A DNA stretch of 64,000 bases from CAVPJW01 sp963705525. Its GTDB lineage: Bacteria > Acidobacteriota > Vicinamibacteria > Vicinamibacterales > CAVPJW01. Both the position numbers and the translations under genes were made by a program. The DNA lies in NCBI GenBank assembly GCA_963705525.1, contig CAVPJW010000003.1, forward strand, positions 62,001-126,000, given 5' to 3'. This document shows, piece by piece, positions 28,158-36,711 of the stretch; positions within the stretch are counted from its first letter, which is position 1; every line of letters begins with the position of its first letter. A model generated the notes under the pieces. It was given only the letters and a program-made list of their open reading frames with translations, ran no database searches and was not told the origin of the DNA.

Positions 28158-28836
28158 GGTGGCTCCTGGTCTGCAGCTTGTGGTAGCTGTGCCGGCGACG
28201 GGCTTCGTCGAGCCGCATGCCGGCCTTGACCGCCGTTCGAATCTCCTCTTCCGCGCGCTGAATCTCCTCGGCCACCGACAGCAGTTCAGCTTCGCGTGAC
28301 CGCGGAATGACGACCAGGCCGTCAGCATCGCCGCGGAGAATGTCTCCCGGCTCGACTCGAGCTCCACCGATCGCGATCGGCGCGCCGACCTCATCGACCT
28401 CCACACGATCCTTGCCCGTGCGCATGGAGTGGCTGCGGCTGAAGACTGGATATTCCAGATCCAGACACAGCTGAACATCGCGGCATGCGCCGTCGATCAC
28501 GGTTCCAGCGATCCCCTTCGTGTGCGCCACCATCGTCAGAATGTCACCCCAGACGGTTGCGTCCTCGCGGCCGGCGTTGTCGAGCGCAACGACGTGTCCA
28601 ACTGGAACGTCGTCGATGAAATCACCGACCGTGCCCGGAGGCGACCCGGCCGCGCGGTACCGCACGGTGAACGCCCGGCCGGTCAGGCGGAACGCTGCGT
28701 CCCTGGGTTTGATACCCAGGCACTGCCCCGTGATCCCGAGCCGATCGAGCGCGTCGCTGATCGTGGCCGTGTCGAGCCCGGCGGCGCGACGAACGGCGTC
28801 ATCGTTCGGACTGCTCCTGCCAGACATCGTCGTCAT
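28147..28836 (-). CDS. RraA/HMG-aldolase family protein, copy 2
   Basis: A 229-residue paralogue, overlapping both neighbours. It shows DTATISDALDRLG, VPVGHVVALDNAGREDATVWGD, GIAGTVIDGACRDVQ, LEYPVFSRS and EPGDILRGDADGLVVIPRS. The catalytic-type RD pair is in GACRDV. Compared with copy 3, the N-terminus is shorter and the C-terminus carries a basic tail (RRRHSYHKLQTRSHRER). It probably catalyses a related retro-aldol cleavage, alone or as part of a hetero-oligomer. Confidence 0.82.
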   Translation of the reverse strand: MTTMSGRSSPNDDAVRRAAGLDTATISDALDRLGITGQCLGIKPRDAAFRLTGRAFTVRYRAAGSPPGTVGDFIDDVPVGHVVALDNAGREDATVWGDILTMVAHTKGIAGTVIDGACRDVQLCLDLEYPVFSRSHSMRTGKDRVEVDEVGAPIAIGGARVEPGDILRGDADGLVVIPRSREAELLSVAEEIQRAEEEIRTAVKAGMRLDEARRRHSYHKLQTRSHRER

Positions 28837-29519
28837 GACCGCTCGAGCGACTGCTCGTAGTCGGCACCCATCACACGGCCGACCGGCGCGCCTTCGAGGA
28901 GCGCGGTCGTCATCGCGCGCTCGCGCCCCGCGAGGGCCTCGGCCGTGTCGAGGACGGGATCGATATCGCCGGCACTCACGAAGACAACCCCACTGCCATC
29001 GGCGATGACAAAGTCTCCAGGAGCGACTCGAATCCCGCAGACGTTGATGGGCTCATTGAACGCGGCCTCCACGATCCGGCCGCGCGCCGTTCGCGGCGTG
29101 ACGCCCTTCGCGAAGACAGGAAAATCGACGGTGCGGCTGTCGTCGATGTCGCGGACAAGTCCGCCGACGATCACGCCGGCTACCGATCGCAGTGTCGCGC
29201 TCAGCGAGAGCATGCCGCCCCACCCCGCGGCTTCCTCGCCGCCGGGATGCTGGATCACGATGATGTCGCCGGGCTTCGCGGCTTCGATTGCGGACGTGCC
29301 GAGGTGGCGGACCGCCGTTGACGACGCCTTCACGGCGTCGAGCCTCACCGTCAACACGGGACCCGCGATCCGGCGAACCGTTGAGAGCCGCCCGATGCCC
29401 GACGCCACACCGCTCAATTCGAGTTTGTCGAGCGCATCCGACACGGCCGATGAATCCAGCCGTTCGAGCCGCTTCCGACGCGCCTCTGTCACGGTCGATT
29501 GTTGGGGATCGAGTGACAT
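28833..29519 (-). CDS. RraA/HMG-aldolase family protein, copy 1
   Basis: ATG 29519 follows the dioxygenase stop by 4 nt. The 228-residue product has SSAVSDALDKLEL, KPGDIIVIQHPGGEEAAGWGGML, VAGVIVGGLVRDIDDS, VDFPVFAKG and APGDFVIADGSGVVFV. The RD pair is in GLVRDI. Lying straight after a LigB-type ring-cleavage gene, it is the best candidate for the aldolase step of a 4,5-cleavage pathway (LigK role). The overlaps (ATGA at 28833-28836) tie the three copies together translationally. Confidence 0.83.
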   Translation of the reverse strand: MSLDPQQSTVTEARRKRLERLDSSAVSDALDKLELSGVASGIGRLSTVRRIAGPVLTVRLDAVKASSTAVRHLGTSAIEAAKPGDIIVIQHPGGEEAAGWGGMLSLSATLRSVAGVIVGGLVRDIDDSRTVDFPVFAKGVTPRTARGRIVEAAFNEPINVCGIRVAPGDFVIADGSGVVFVSAGDIDPVLDTAEALAGRERAMTTALLEGAPVGRVMGADYEQSLERS

Positions 29520-29523
29520 GCGT

Positions 29524-30531
29524 CTACTCCCAGTACGCGAATCCCATGGCGGTTCCGGTGCCGGCTTCCGATCGGTAGCACGGCACATAGTCTACGAGGT
29601 GAAAGCTGCGTCCCGCCTCGCGCATCGCACCAACGACGGGCAACCAGTTCTTGATTTCGCCGGTGCCCGCCTGGAACTGATTCTCAGGAATACCCGTCAA
29701 CGCCGCTTCATCGCCCTGCTCCATCGCCGAGATCACGCGCCGGTCGATCTCTTCGTCGATCACGAAGTGGCTCAAACCGCCGGATGCGACGAGCGCAACG
29801 CGACTCGCCCCGTCCCAGCTGCGGATGGCGCGGCCCAGCGCATGACCGAGCGCCAGCAGGCGTCCCGCCGACGGCGAGTTTGGAGGCACGTTAGCGTTCA
29901 CGATCACGGGGACCGTCGGTGGCGGCGCGTCGGCCATCAGCTGCCGATAGACGAAGCCGAATGCGTGAGGGATGCCATGGTCCGGATTGCCGTCGCGTGG
30001 CAGCCTTGCTGACTGCGCCACGTCGAAGCCCTCGGCGATGAGCGCGCGTATGACATGCCTGCCCAGATCAGGCGAGCCCGGATATCGCGCGCCTTCTGGT
30101 GGACAGTGGCCCTCTTCGGCCACAGCGATGCCGGGACCCATCCTGGCGCGCTCCTCGGCCGTCGCGGGAATGTTCGGAATCTCGCGCCCCCAGAACACGG
30201 TGACGGCGGGCAACACGTCGTCGAGAAACAACTCGCGCTGGTCGTTTCCGATAATCACGGCGGTATCGACGGCCGCGCTCTTGAGCCTGTCCGCCAGGGT
30301 CAGGATGGCCTCGCGGCACCGCGCGCTGCGCTCGCGCCATGCGTCAACACCAACCTCCGATGCGAAGCCTGGCGTTCGTGCGCGAGCCAACGTTTCGTAG
30401 TCGAACAACTCGCCCCGAAACGCCAGGTGCTTGTTCGCGCGGTCGGCAGTCACCCGGAGATCCCACTGTTCGGGAGGCGTCGAGAGCTGCGGGCTGTGCG
30501 AGGTCGCGAGACCGATGGTGATGGTAGCCAT
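29524..30531 (-). CDS. Class III extradiol ring-cleavage dioxygenase (LigB family)
   Basis: ATG 30531 gives 335 residues beginning MATITIGLATSHSPQL, with the N-terminal iron-ligand His typical of LigB. Further family blocks are VIIGNDQRELFLDD, HCPPEGARYPGSPDLG, GNPDHGIPHAFGFVYRQL (candidate acid/base His) and LVASGGLSHFVID. The enzyme should open a catechol-type ring meta to the hydroxyls using Fe(II). Unlike the classic protocatechuate 4,5-dioxygenase, no LigA-type small subunit is found next to it. Gallate, protocatechuate or homoprotocatechuate are all possible substrates. Confidence 0.87.
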   Translation of the reverse strand: MATITIGLATSHSPQLSTPPEQWDLRVTADRANKHLAFRGELFDYETLARARTPGFASEVGVDAWRERSARCREAILTLADRLKSAAVDTAVIIGNDQRELFLDDVLPAVTVFWGREIPNIPATAEERARMGPGIAVAEEGHCPPEGARYPGSPDLGRHVIRALIAEGFDVAQSARLPRDGNPDHGIPHAFGFVYRQLMADAPPPTVPVIVNANVPPNSPSAGRLLALGHALGRAIRSWDGASRVALVASGGLSHFVIDEEIDRRVISAMEQGDEAALTGIPENQFQAGTGEIKNWLPVVGAMREAGRSFHLVDYVPCYRSEAGTGTAMGFAYWE

Positions 30532-30556
30532 GCTGCGATTCTTTTTGTGCGCCCTA

Positions 30557-31414
30557 TCAGTGCTGCGGCCGCCAGCGCGAGTAGTGACGCTCGACGCGCT
30601 GAGCGATCGACGACAGGACGATTCCAGCCACGGCAATCACCAGTACCCCGGCAAAGAGCAAATCGGTGGCAAAGGTCTGGCCCGCATACCCGATGAGGAA
30701 CCCGATGCCGCGATTGCCCGCGAACAACTCGCCGACGACCATGCCGATGAGTCCCTGCGCAACGCCCAGCCGAATGCCTGTCAGGATGAACGGAACCGAC
30801 CCCGGGAGGGCGACCGTGCGGAAGATCTGCCAGTCCGACGCGCAGTAGGCGCGCGCCGCCTTGATCAAGTCCGGATCAAGCGAGCGAACGCCCGCAATGG
30901 TGTTGACCAGAATCGGGAAGAAAGCCGAAATGAACACGATGAACACCTTGGACCAGGTGCCGATGCCGAACCAGATGATGATCAGCGGAATGAAGGCGAT
31001 GCGCGGCGTCGCATAGAGGCCGTTGATGAACGGCTCACACAGGAGGCGCAGGCGCCGGTACCATCCGAGCGCGATGCCGAGCGGCGTCGCCATCACGACT
31101 GCCAGCAGGAATCCCAGCAGGAAATTCGTCCCGCTGTACGCCATGTCGCCGAGGAGCGTGCCGTTTCGGACCCCGTCCCAGAATCGTGCAGCGATGGCCG
31201 AAGGGCCGCTGAAGAAGAGCGGGGAGATCCAGCCGGCCGACCAGCAGGCCTGCCAGACCGCGAGCGCCACGAGCACCGACAATGTGCCGAGAATGATCGC
31301 ATCGTGTCGCTCGAAGACCGTTGTGCGGGGCGGTCCGCCGACCAGCACCGCCGCAGATGCGGGCGGGCCGCCCGACTGGCCGACACGTGAGGTCTCGCCA
31401 GCTTCGATGTTCAT
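30557..31414 (-). CDS. NitT/TauT-type ABC transporter permease (SsuC-like)
   Basis: ATG 31414 overlaps the ATPase stop by 4 nt. The 285-residue protein has six predicted TM segments, for example LGTLSVLVALAVWQACW and IAFIPLIIIWFGIG. The EAA-loop region contains LIKAARAYCASDWQIFRTVALPGSVPFILTG. It belongs with the following ATPase and binding protein as one importer, most likely for an aromatic acid given the operon. The gene is 25 nt from the ring-cleavage dioxygenase start. Confidence 0.9.
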   Translation of the reverse strand: MNIEAGETSRVGQSGGPPASAAVLVGGPPRTTVFERHDAIILGTLSVLVALAVWQACWSAGWISPLFFSGPSAIAARFWDGVRNGTLLGDMAYSGTNFLLGFLLAVVMATPLGIALGWYRRLRLLCEPFINGLYATPRIAFIPLIIIWFGIGTWSKVFIVFISAFFPILVNTIAGVRSLDPDLIKAARAYCASDWQIFRTVALPGSVPFILTGIRLGVAQGLIGMVVGELFAGNRGIGFLIGYAGQTFATDLLFAGVLVIAVAGIVLSSIAQRVERHYSRWRPQH

Positions 31415-32256
31415 GGCCGTGTCGCCTCGGATTGGCCCGGGATCGTCCTCGAGGATTCTTCCTCGATGAGGCGCCAGATCGCGTCCTCGATCTCGAGGAA
31501 TCGCGCCTCTCGCTTCAAGGCCAGCGTGCGTGGGCGTTCGAAGGGTACGGCGAACGCCGCCTTCACGCGTCCCGGCCGGCCCGAAAAGACAACGACGCGA
31601 TCGGCGAGAAAGATGGCCTCGTTGATCTGATGCGTAATGAAGAGCACCGTCTTCCTCGAGGTCGCCCACACTTTGAGCAGCTCGGCCTGCATGAACTCGC
31701 GCGTCTGCGCATCGAGCGCCGCGAAGGGCTCGTCCATCAGCAGCACCTCCGGATCCGTGGCGAGCGCACGGGCCAGGTTGACGCGCTGCTGCATGCCGCC
31801 GGAGAGCTCTGATGGGTAGCGCCGCTCGAAGCCTGCGAGGCCCACGAGGTCGATGTACTGCCGCACCCGCGTCGTCATGGTGGCCGCGTCGAAACGCCGC
31901 TGCATCTCCATGCCGTACTGGACGTTGCCGGACACCGTTCGCCAAGGCAGCAGGCTTGCGTGCTGAAAGACCACGGCGCGCTCGGGGCCGGGGCCCGCGA
32001 CGGCTCTGCCATCGATCTTCACCGTCCCGATGTCAAACGGCAGCAGTCCCGCCACCACGTTGAGCATCGTCGTCTTGCCGCACCCGCTTGGGCCCACGAT
32101 CGCCAGGAACTCGCCCCGAGCGATCGAGACGTTGACTTCGGAGAGCGCCGGCACGCTGGCGGCTTCGCGCGCGACCCAATACTGCTTCCAGAGGCCCTGC
32201 ACTTCGAGCATCGGGCGCACGTCTGGGCCGACGAGGGCCGCGGAGGTGCCTGTCAT
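31411..32256 (-). CDS. NitT/TauT-type ABC transporter ATP-binding protein (SsuB-like)
   Basis: The start ATG 32256 lies 1 nt after the binding-protein stop. Walker A is GPSGCGKTT, Q-loop VVFQHASLLPWRTV, signature ELSGGMQQRVNLARAL, Walker B EVLLMDEPFAALD, and switch His FITHQINEA. The length of 281 residues is normal. It energises the neighbouring permease. Confidence 0.93.
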   Translation of the reverse strand: MTGTSAALVGPDVRPMLEVQGLWKQYWVAREAASVPALSEVNVSIARGEFLAIVGPSGCGKTTMLNVVAGLLPFDIGTVKIDGRAVAGPGPERAVVFQHASLLPWRTVSGNVQYGMEMQRRFDAATMTTRVRQYIDLVGLAGFERRYPSELSGGMQQRVNLARALATDPEVLLMDEPFAALDAQTREFMQAELLKVWATSRKTVLFITHQINEAIFLADRVVVFSGRPGRVKAAFAVPFERPRTLALKREARFLEIEDAIWRLIEEESSRTIPGQSEATRP

Positions 32257-32257
32257 C

Positions 32258-33310
32258 TCAGAGCCCAAAGGCCTCGCGCGTCTTGCGTTCCTCCTCGGCC
32301 TTGATCGTCGGGCCGAAGAGACGATCGAAAAATCCGTCCCGCATCAACTTCTTCACAATTCCGTTGTCGATAACCTGGCGGTAGTCGAACGCCTTCATCG
32401 CGCTCTGATTGTTCTCGTCGGCGCGATCGACGGCCGATTGGACGGCGCCCTTCAAGACGAGCGGGACGCGGTCGAGCGCGTCGATCGAGGCGTACATGTC
32501 GTACACGCGCGCCGTCTCGGCAGCGTCCTGCGGGTCGTAGTGAAGGAACGCCTTCACGGCGAAGCTCTTGTCGTCGTAGAAGCGTTTGATGGCCTCCGCA
32601 TGAGCCTTGACGAGGAGCTCTGGCACGTGCGGATTGGCCACGACATAGCTCTTCTTGAACAGGTAGACGGTGGATACGAAGATGTCGTCGTAGTCGCTGA
32701 GGCGCGCGAGGCTTTTGAATCCGGCCGTTTCGAGCTTGAAGTAGGTCGGTGCCGTGAGGAGCGCCGCGTCGATCTGTCCGCCAGCAAGAATCGCCGCTCG
32801 GCCATTGGCGTCCACGCCGCTCGGAATCCATTGCACGTCGCGGGCGCCCATCCCGAACTTCGCGAGGAGCGACGTCGTGTAGTGATAGGTGGTGTCGCCG
32901 ACGCGACCGACGCCGATCCGTCTGCCCGCCAGGTCGCGGACCGTCGCGATCCCTTTGCGTGCAACCAGCGCCATGGCGCCGCGGTTGAGCGAGCTCCCCA
33001 TCACGACGAACGATGCATCCCGTGAGCTCACGATCATCGCCGGGTCGATGCCGTAGTTCGCCATCTGCGCCTCGCCGCTGACGAGCATGGCAATTCCGGC
33101 GGGGTGAACGCCGAAGACCAGGGTCACGTCGAGGCCGTACTTGTCGTAGTAGCCGCCATCCTTCGCCAGGTACAACGGCCACGATGCGCCGCTCCTCGTG
33201 GGATACGAGATCGTGACCTTCGTGCGAGGCTGGGCAATCGAAGACGTCCCGGCACCTCCTGTCGCCGACAGCGCAACGACCAGCGTCAGCAGCTTGCGGA
33301 AGGCTTTCAT
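32258..33310 (-). CDS. NitT/TauT-type ABC transporter substrate-binding protein
   Basis: ATG 33310 overlaps the upstream HpaB-like stop by 4 nt. A signal peptide (KLLTLVVALSATGGAGTSSIAQ) is followed by an NMT1/THI5-like fold: PLYLAKDGGYYDKYGLDV, MLVSGEAQMANYGIDPA, VRDLAGRRIGVGRVGDT and AALLTAPTYFKLE. Ligands of this family are sulfonates, nitrate, thiamine precursors or aromatic acids. Placement among hydroxylase and ring-cleavage genes favours an aromatic carboxylate. Confidence 0.88.
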   Translation of the reverse strand: MKAFRKLLTLVVALSATGGAGTSSIAQPRTKVTISYPTRSGASWPLYLAKDGGYYDKYGLDVTLVFGVHPAGIAMLVSGEAQMANYGIDPAMIVSSRDASFVVMGSSLNRGAMALVARKGIATVRDLAGRRIGVGRVGDTTYHYTTSLLAKFGMGARDVQWIPSGVDANGRAAILAGGQIDAALLTAPTYFKLETAGFKSLARLSDYDDIFVSTVYLFKKSYVVANPHVPELLVKAHAEAIKRFYDDKSFAVKAFLHYDPQDAAETARVYDMYASIDALDRVPLVLKGAVQSAVDRADENNQSAMKAFDYRQVIDNGIVKKLMRDGFFDRLFGPTIKAEEERKTREAFGL

Positions 33311-34788
33311 TCGATGTCCAGCAGACGCTTGACCATCTCGACCGCGCGCGACTTGTCGTACTGCTGATAGACGCTGCCCATGATGGCCGCAGGTTCTCCC
33401 GAATGAAGGCGTTCGTACAATTGCTGCCGGCCGCCGAACGAATCGCATGTCAGGTCTCGCGCCAGCTTGCAGAGCTTGATGCGATCGGCCGTCGAGATTC
33501 CCCTGCCTCCGTAATACCGCTCGACGACCTCGCTGAGCTCGGGAACCTGCAGGTCCTTCTCCATCGGCTGAAACACCAGTGAGCTCGTGCCCACGTGCTC
33601 CAGAATCGTGACCAGCCGCTCCGAGATCATCGCGGCGAATGCCCGCTGGTGCGTCATCGGCGCGGGCGCCACGTGTCCACCCGCCGTGGTGACGCAATCG
33701 ACCTCGGATGCGCGCACGATGTTCTGAAAAATGCGGGCGTAAGTGATCAGTTCCCCAAGCAGCAGCTGCACGTTCGGGCGACCTTCCATGCCGCTGGTTT
33801 CCGCCAGCAGGTGGCCCGCGCCGATGAGCAGATCGAGGCGCGCGAGGAGCTGAATCGCTGCCGCGTACACGGCCCACGTCATGACGCGCGATCTCAAGAG
33901 CCGGCCCGCCGCGATCGGCTCGCGCGCCAGCATGACCCGCTCCCACGGAATCAGGACATCGTCGAAGATCACCAGCGCATCCTGCTCGTCAAAACGAGCC
34001 GAGGCTGGATGTTCGGACTGACCGCGGTTCAGCGTGAACGGTTCCCGGCAGATCTGCCGAACGCCCGGCGCATTGGCGGGAATCGTGAACCACAACCCGA
34101 AGTCGGCTTCGCGCTCGTTGAGCGGATACGTTGGCGCGATCTGCAGCTCGTTGCAGAGCGGGCCCAGCGTCACGAAGCGTGCGCCGCGCACTACGATGCC
34201 GTTGTCTCGCTCGGCGACGATGCGGAGACACCGATCGGGATCCTGTTCGGGCCTGAGCGACTTGTCCATCGTGGGATCGTGCAGACCGTGGCCGAGGCAG
34301 AGATCGTTTTCGGACGCCCATTGATGATGGAAGGCGGCGGCGCGCGCAAACTGCGGATTGAGCCTGTCGAGCTCGTCGCGCACGTCGTTGAACCCGACCG
34401 CCATGCTCGCGCAGAAGTCCGGATAACGGCCCATCATCCCGAAACTCTCGGCCGCCCAGATCTGGGCATTCCGCTTCCGCTTGAGCAGATCTTCCGCCGA
34501 CCTCGGCATGAGGTAGGAGTACGACACGCGCACGCCGTTCTCGTTGACGAAGGTCATGAGGTCGCGCGTGTCGGGTGCGTGCTGCAGGTCGTAGAGCCGC
34601 GCGAGCTCCCGCGCCACCGGCGCGAACGCCGGATGAGACGGGACGTCCAGCACCCGTTCGCCGTTGAGCCAGACCTCACGTCCGTCCCGCAGCGACTCGA
34701 GGTAACGGGCGCCGTTCATGACGCCGGGGCCCATCGCCTGCGTCCGCGCACCTGCTGTCTGGCCCGTGGCTTTGGTCACGTGCGTCAT
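33307..34788 (-). CDS. HpaB-family flavin-dependent aromatic hydroxylase, copy 2
   Basis: ATG 34788 overlaps the LigJ-like stop by 4 nt. The 493-residue protein keeps the HpaB architecture: YSYLMPRSAEDLLKRKRNAQIW, FGMMGRYPDF, NGIVVRGARFVTLGPLCNE, ASARFDEQDALVIFDD and IPWERVMLARE. It is clearly diverged from copy 1, for example in the substrate loop and C-terminal half. No second flavin reductase is seen, so it may share the one at 22437-22997. It could act on a different ring or a second ring position. Confidence 0.87.
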   Translation of the reverse strand: MTHVTKATGQTAGARTQAMGPGVMNGARYLESLRDGREVWLNGERVLDVPSHPAFAPVARELARLYDLQHAPDTRDLMTFVNENGVRVSYSYLMPRSAEDLLKRKRNAQIWAAESFGMMGRYPDFCASMAVGFNDVRDELDRLNPQFARAAAFHHQWASENDLCLGHGLHDPTMDKSLRPEQDPDRCLRIVAERDNGIVVRGARFVTLGPLCNELQIAPTYPLNEREADFGLWFTIPANAPGVRQICREPFTLNRGQSEHPASARFDEQDALVIFDDVLIPWERVMLAREPIAAGRLLRSRVMTWAVYAAAIQLLARLDLLIGAGHLLAETSGMEGRPNVQLLLGELITYARIFQNIVRASEVDCVTTAGGHVAPAPMTHQRAFAAMISERLVTILEHVGTSSLVFQPMEKDLQVPELSEVVERYYGGRGISTADRIKLCKLARDLTCDSFGGRQQLYERLHSGEPAAIMGSVYQQYDKSRAVEMVKRLLDIE

Positions 34789-35801
34789 GCAGCCACCTGA
34801 ACATCCAGCTTGAACACCTTGCGGGCATTGCCTTCGAAGATCAATTGCTTGTCCTCCGCTGACAGCCAGTCGAATCCCTCGATGAAGTGGCGCGTGTCGT
34901 CCATCCATCGCCCCGTCTGCGGGTCCTTGACCGTGCCGATGCCGGGCCGCTCCGTGCCAAACAGACAACGATCGGCGCCCACGGTCTTGATCAGGAGCTC
35001 CAGTGCATCCCTCGAGTAGAGAACCGTGTCGAACCAGATCCGTCTGAGGCTCTGCGAAAAGCGCTCGGGCCGCCGGCGCAGCGACGATGCCTCGAAACGG
35101 CCGAGCTGATATGGCATCGCGCCGCCACCGTGTGACACGACGATCTTGAGCGCCGGAAAATCCTGGAACACCCGGGACGTAAGGAGCGACAGAATGGCGA
35201 TGCTCTCCTCGTTGATGAAATGCAGCGAGTACGTCAGGCGCTCCGATCGGCAGCCGGCCGAGTGGATGTACGCCGGGACGTCGAGCTCCACGAGCTTTTC
35301 GTAGAGCGGATACCAGTACGGATCACCGAGCGCGGGAGTCTCGTGACCGCTGGCCTCGCCCGGATCGGGATTGAGCAGGCATCCGATGAAGCCGAGCTCC
35401 TTGATGCAACGCTCGAGCTCTGCGAGGCAGTTCTTGGGACTGACGCCGGGGCTCTGCGGCAAGCCGCAGACTCCACGAAACACACCCGGATAGAGCTTCA
35501 CCTGTCGCGCGATGATCGAATTGCACTCCTCGATGTACCAGTGCACGAGTCTTTCCGGCCTCTCGCTGTGCATCATCTGGTACGGCCGCGGCGATATGAA
35601 CTGCATGTCGATGCCCACCTCTTTCAATTGATCGAGGTGAGACTTTCCGCCGAAGACCGGCGTGTTCAGCGCCTTGACGATGTCGTCGTCGCTGACCCCT
35701 GTGGTGCCTCGTCCGTGCGATCCGCGGTGGGAAAGGAGCCCGGCCTTGTAGACATACAACCCGTCGGGCGCCGTCACGTGGGCGTGCACGTCTACGATCA
35801 T
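34785..35801 (-). CDS. ligJ: 4-oxalomesaconate hydratase-like amidohydrolase (LigJ-like)
   Basis: A 338-residue amidohydrolase starting MIVDVHAHVTAPDG, with a GGAGG Shine-Dalgarno ahead of ATG 35801. Blocks shared with Sphingobium LigJ, as I remember it, are FISPRPYQMMHS, LPQSPGVSPKNCLAELERC, GFIGCLLNPDP, DPYWYPLYEKLVELDVPAYIH, VVSHGGGAMPYQLGRF, TVKDPQTGRWMDDTR and IFEGNARKVF. LigJ hydrates 4-oxalomesaconate in protocatechuate 4,5-cleavage, feeding the RraA-type aldolase. All three of LigB-, LigJ- and LigK-like genes are in this run. The exact substrate may still be a homologue. Confidence 0.85.
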   Translation of the reverse strand: MIVDVHAHVTAPDGLYVYKAGLLSHRGSHGRGTTGVSDDDIVKALNTPVFGGKSHLDQLKEVGIDMQFISPRPYQMMHSERPERLVHWYIEECNSIIARQVKLYPGVFRGVCGLPQSPGVSPKNCLAELERCIKELGFIGCLLNPDPGEASGHETPALGDPYWYPLYEKLVELDVPAYIHSAGCRSERLTYSLHFINEESIAILSLLTSRVFQDFPALKIVVSHGGGAMPYQLGRFEASSLRRRPERFSQSLRRIWFDTVLYSRDALELLIKTVGADRCLFGTERPGIGTVKDPQTGRWMDDTRHFIEGFDWLSAEDKQLIFEGNARKVFKLDVQVAA

Positions 35802-36637
35802 GTCTGCCTCCTCGCGCGCCGTAGGGGCGCCGCTGCTCTCGCGGACACCCGGCCTGGCGGGACGCCTGAAAAACCGCGCGATCGAACAAGTCCAAGGTGA
35901 CAGCACATCGACTGCCGGGCGCCGGAGGCGTCGCGCGCCTCGAGACGCTCAAGCAAATCGCGATGCGCCGCTACGACCCGTTCGGCCACCGCACGGGTCG
36001 TCCGCTTCGTCAGCGCGGGCTGCAGGACCCGGTGAAGCGCGGTCAGCTGGGCGACGAGCGCGCCGTTCCGCGAGGCCTCGGCCACGGCCAGATGAAATCC
36101 GCTGGCAGACTGGCTGAACCGATCCGCCGCATCCACAACCGACGCGGATTCGTCGACGAGCGCTCGCAGGCGGCGATGGTCGGCCGCATCGGCGCGAGTC
36201 GCCGCGAGCTCTGCCGAGGTCGCCTCGAGGGCCATCTGCGCATCGAGCGCCTCGCTCTCGGACACGCCGGCGAGCTTCAGTTGGACGGCCAGCGCGTCGG
36301 CAAACCGCGCCAGGTTTCCCTGAGCGACGCGGACACCGCCCCGCGCGCCCTGGCGGATCTCGACGATGCCGATGGCCTCGAGCGCCCGGAGCGCGTCGCG
36401 CGACACCATGCGGCTCACGCCGAACTGTCTGGCGAGCGAGGCCTCGGTGCCGAGGAAGTCGCCCGGACGAATCTGGTCGGAGAAAAGGGCGGTGCGAACC
36501 TGATCGGCGATGCGCTGCGAAAGCGACACCGCTCTGACCGGCACCCACGCCAGACCGGCGGCCGCAGGGCGCGCCGCAGGACCGGCACCGCCGGTGATCG
36601 GCGTTCGTCGGCGGCTGAGGCGCCGGCCGATTCGCAA
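35798..36637 (-). CDS. GntR-family transcriptional regulator (FCD-type effector domain)
   Basis: The winged-helix domain is clear: LSQRIADQVRTALFSDQIRP, GTEASLARQFGVSRMVSRDALRALEAIGIVEIRQGARGG. An all-helical FCD-like domain follows with QMALEATSAELAATRADAAD and HLAVAEASRNGALVAQL. The 5' end is uncertain: TTG 36637 opens the frame, but GTG 36544 or GTG 36529 (just before the domain) are plausible. The stop overlaps the LigJ-like start by 4 nt, so it is the first gene of the operon and probably represses it until an aromatic effector binds. Confidence 0.85.
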   Translation of the reverse strand: MRIGRRLSRRRTPITGGAGPAARPAAAGLAWVPVRAVSLSQRIADQVRTALFSDQIRPGDFLGTEASLARQFGVSRMVSRDALRALEAIGIVEIRQGARGGVRVAQGNLARFADALAVQLKLAGVSESEALDAQMALEATSAELAATRADAADHRRLRALVDESASVVDAADRFSQSASGFHLAVAEASRNGALVAQLTALHRVLQPALTKRTTRAVAERVVAAHRDLLERLEARDASGARQSMCCHLGLVRSRGFSGVPPGRVSARAAAPLRRARRQT

Positions 36638-36683
36638 GACTGGGCGACCGTCTGGCAGCGCACCCTCCGTGTGGAAGGCGTGA

Positions 36684-36711
36684 ATTATATTATCTTCATA
36701 TCAAAGGGCAA
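36684..36711 (-). promoter_or_regulatory. Candidate sigma-70 promoter of the GntR-led operon
   Basis: On the minus strand TTGCCC (36711-36706), a 16-nt spacer and TATAAT (36689-36684) lie about 47 nt upstream of the first possible GntR start. The AT-rich patch stands out from its GC-rich surroundings. The -35 end overlaps the stop codon of the upstream ATPase gene. No obvious perfect operator dyad is seen. Confidence 0.6.

Noticed and set aside
28147..29519. RraA copies as RNase E activity regulators
   Set aside because: All three sit in a catabolic operon after a ring-cleavage gene and keep the aldolase Arg-Asp pair, so an aldolase or decarboxylase role is much more likely.
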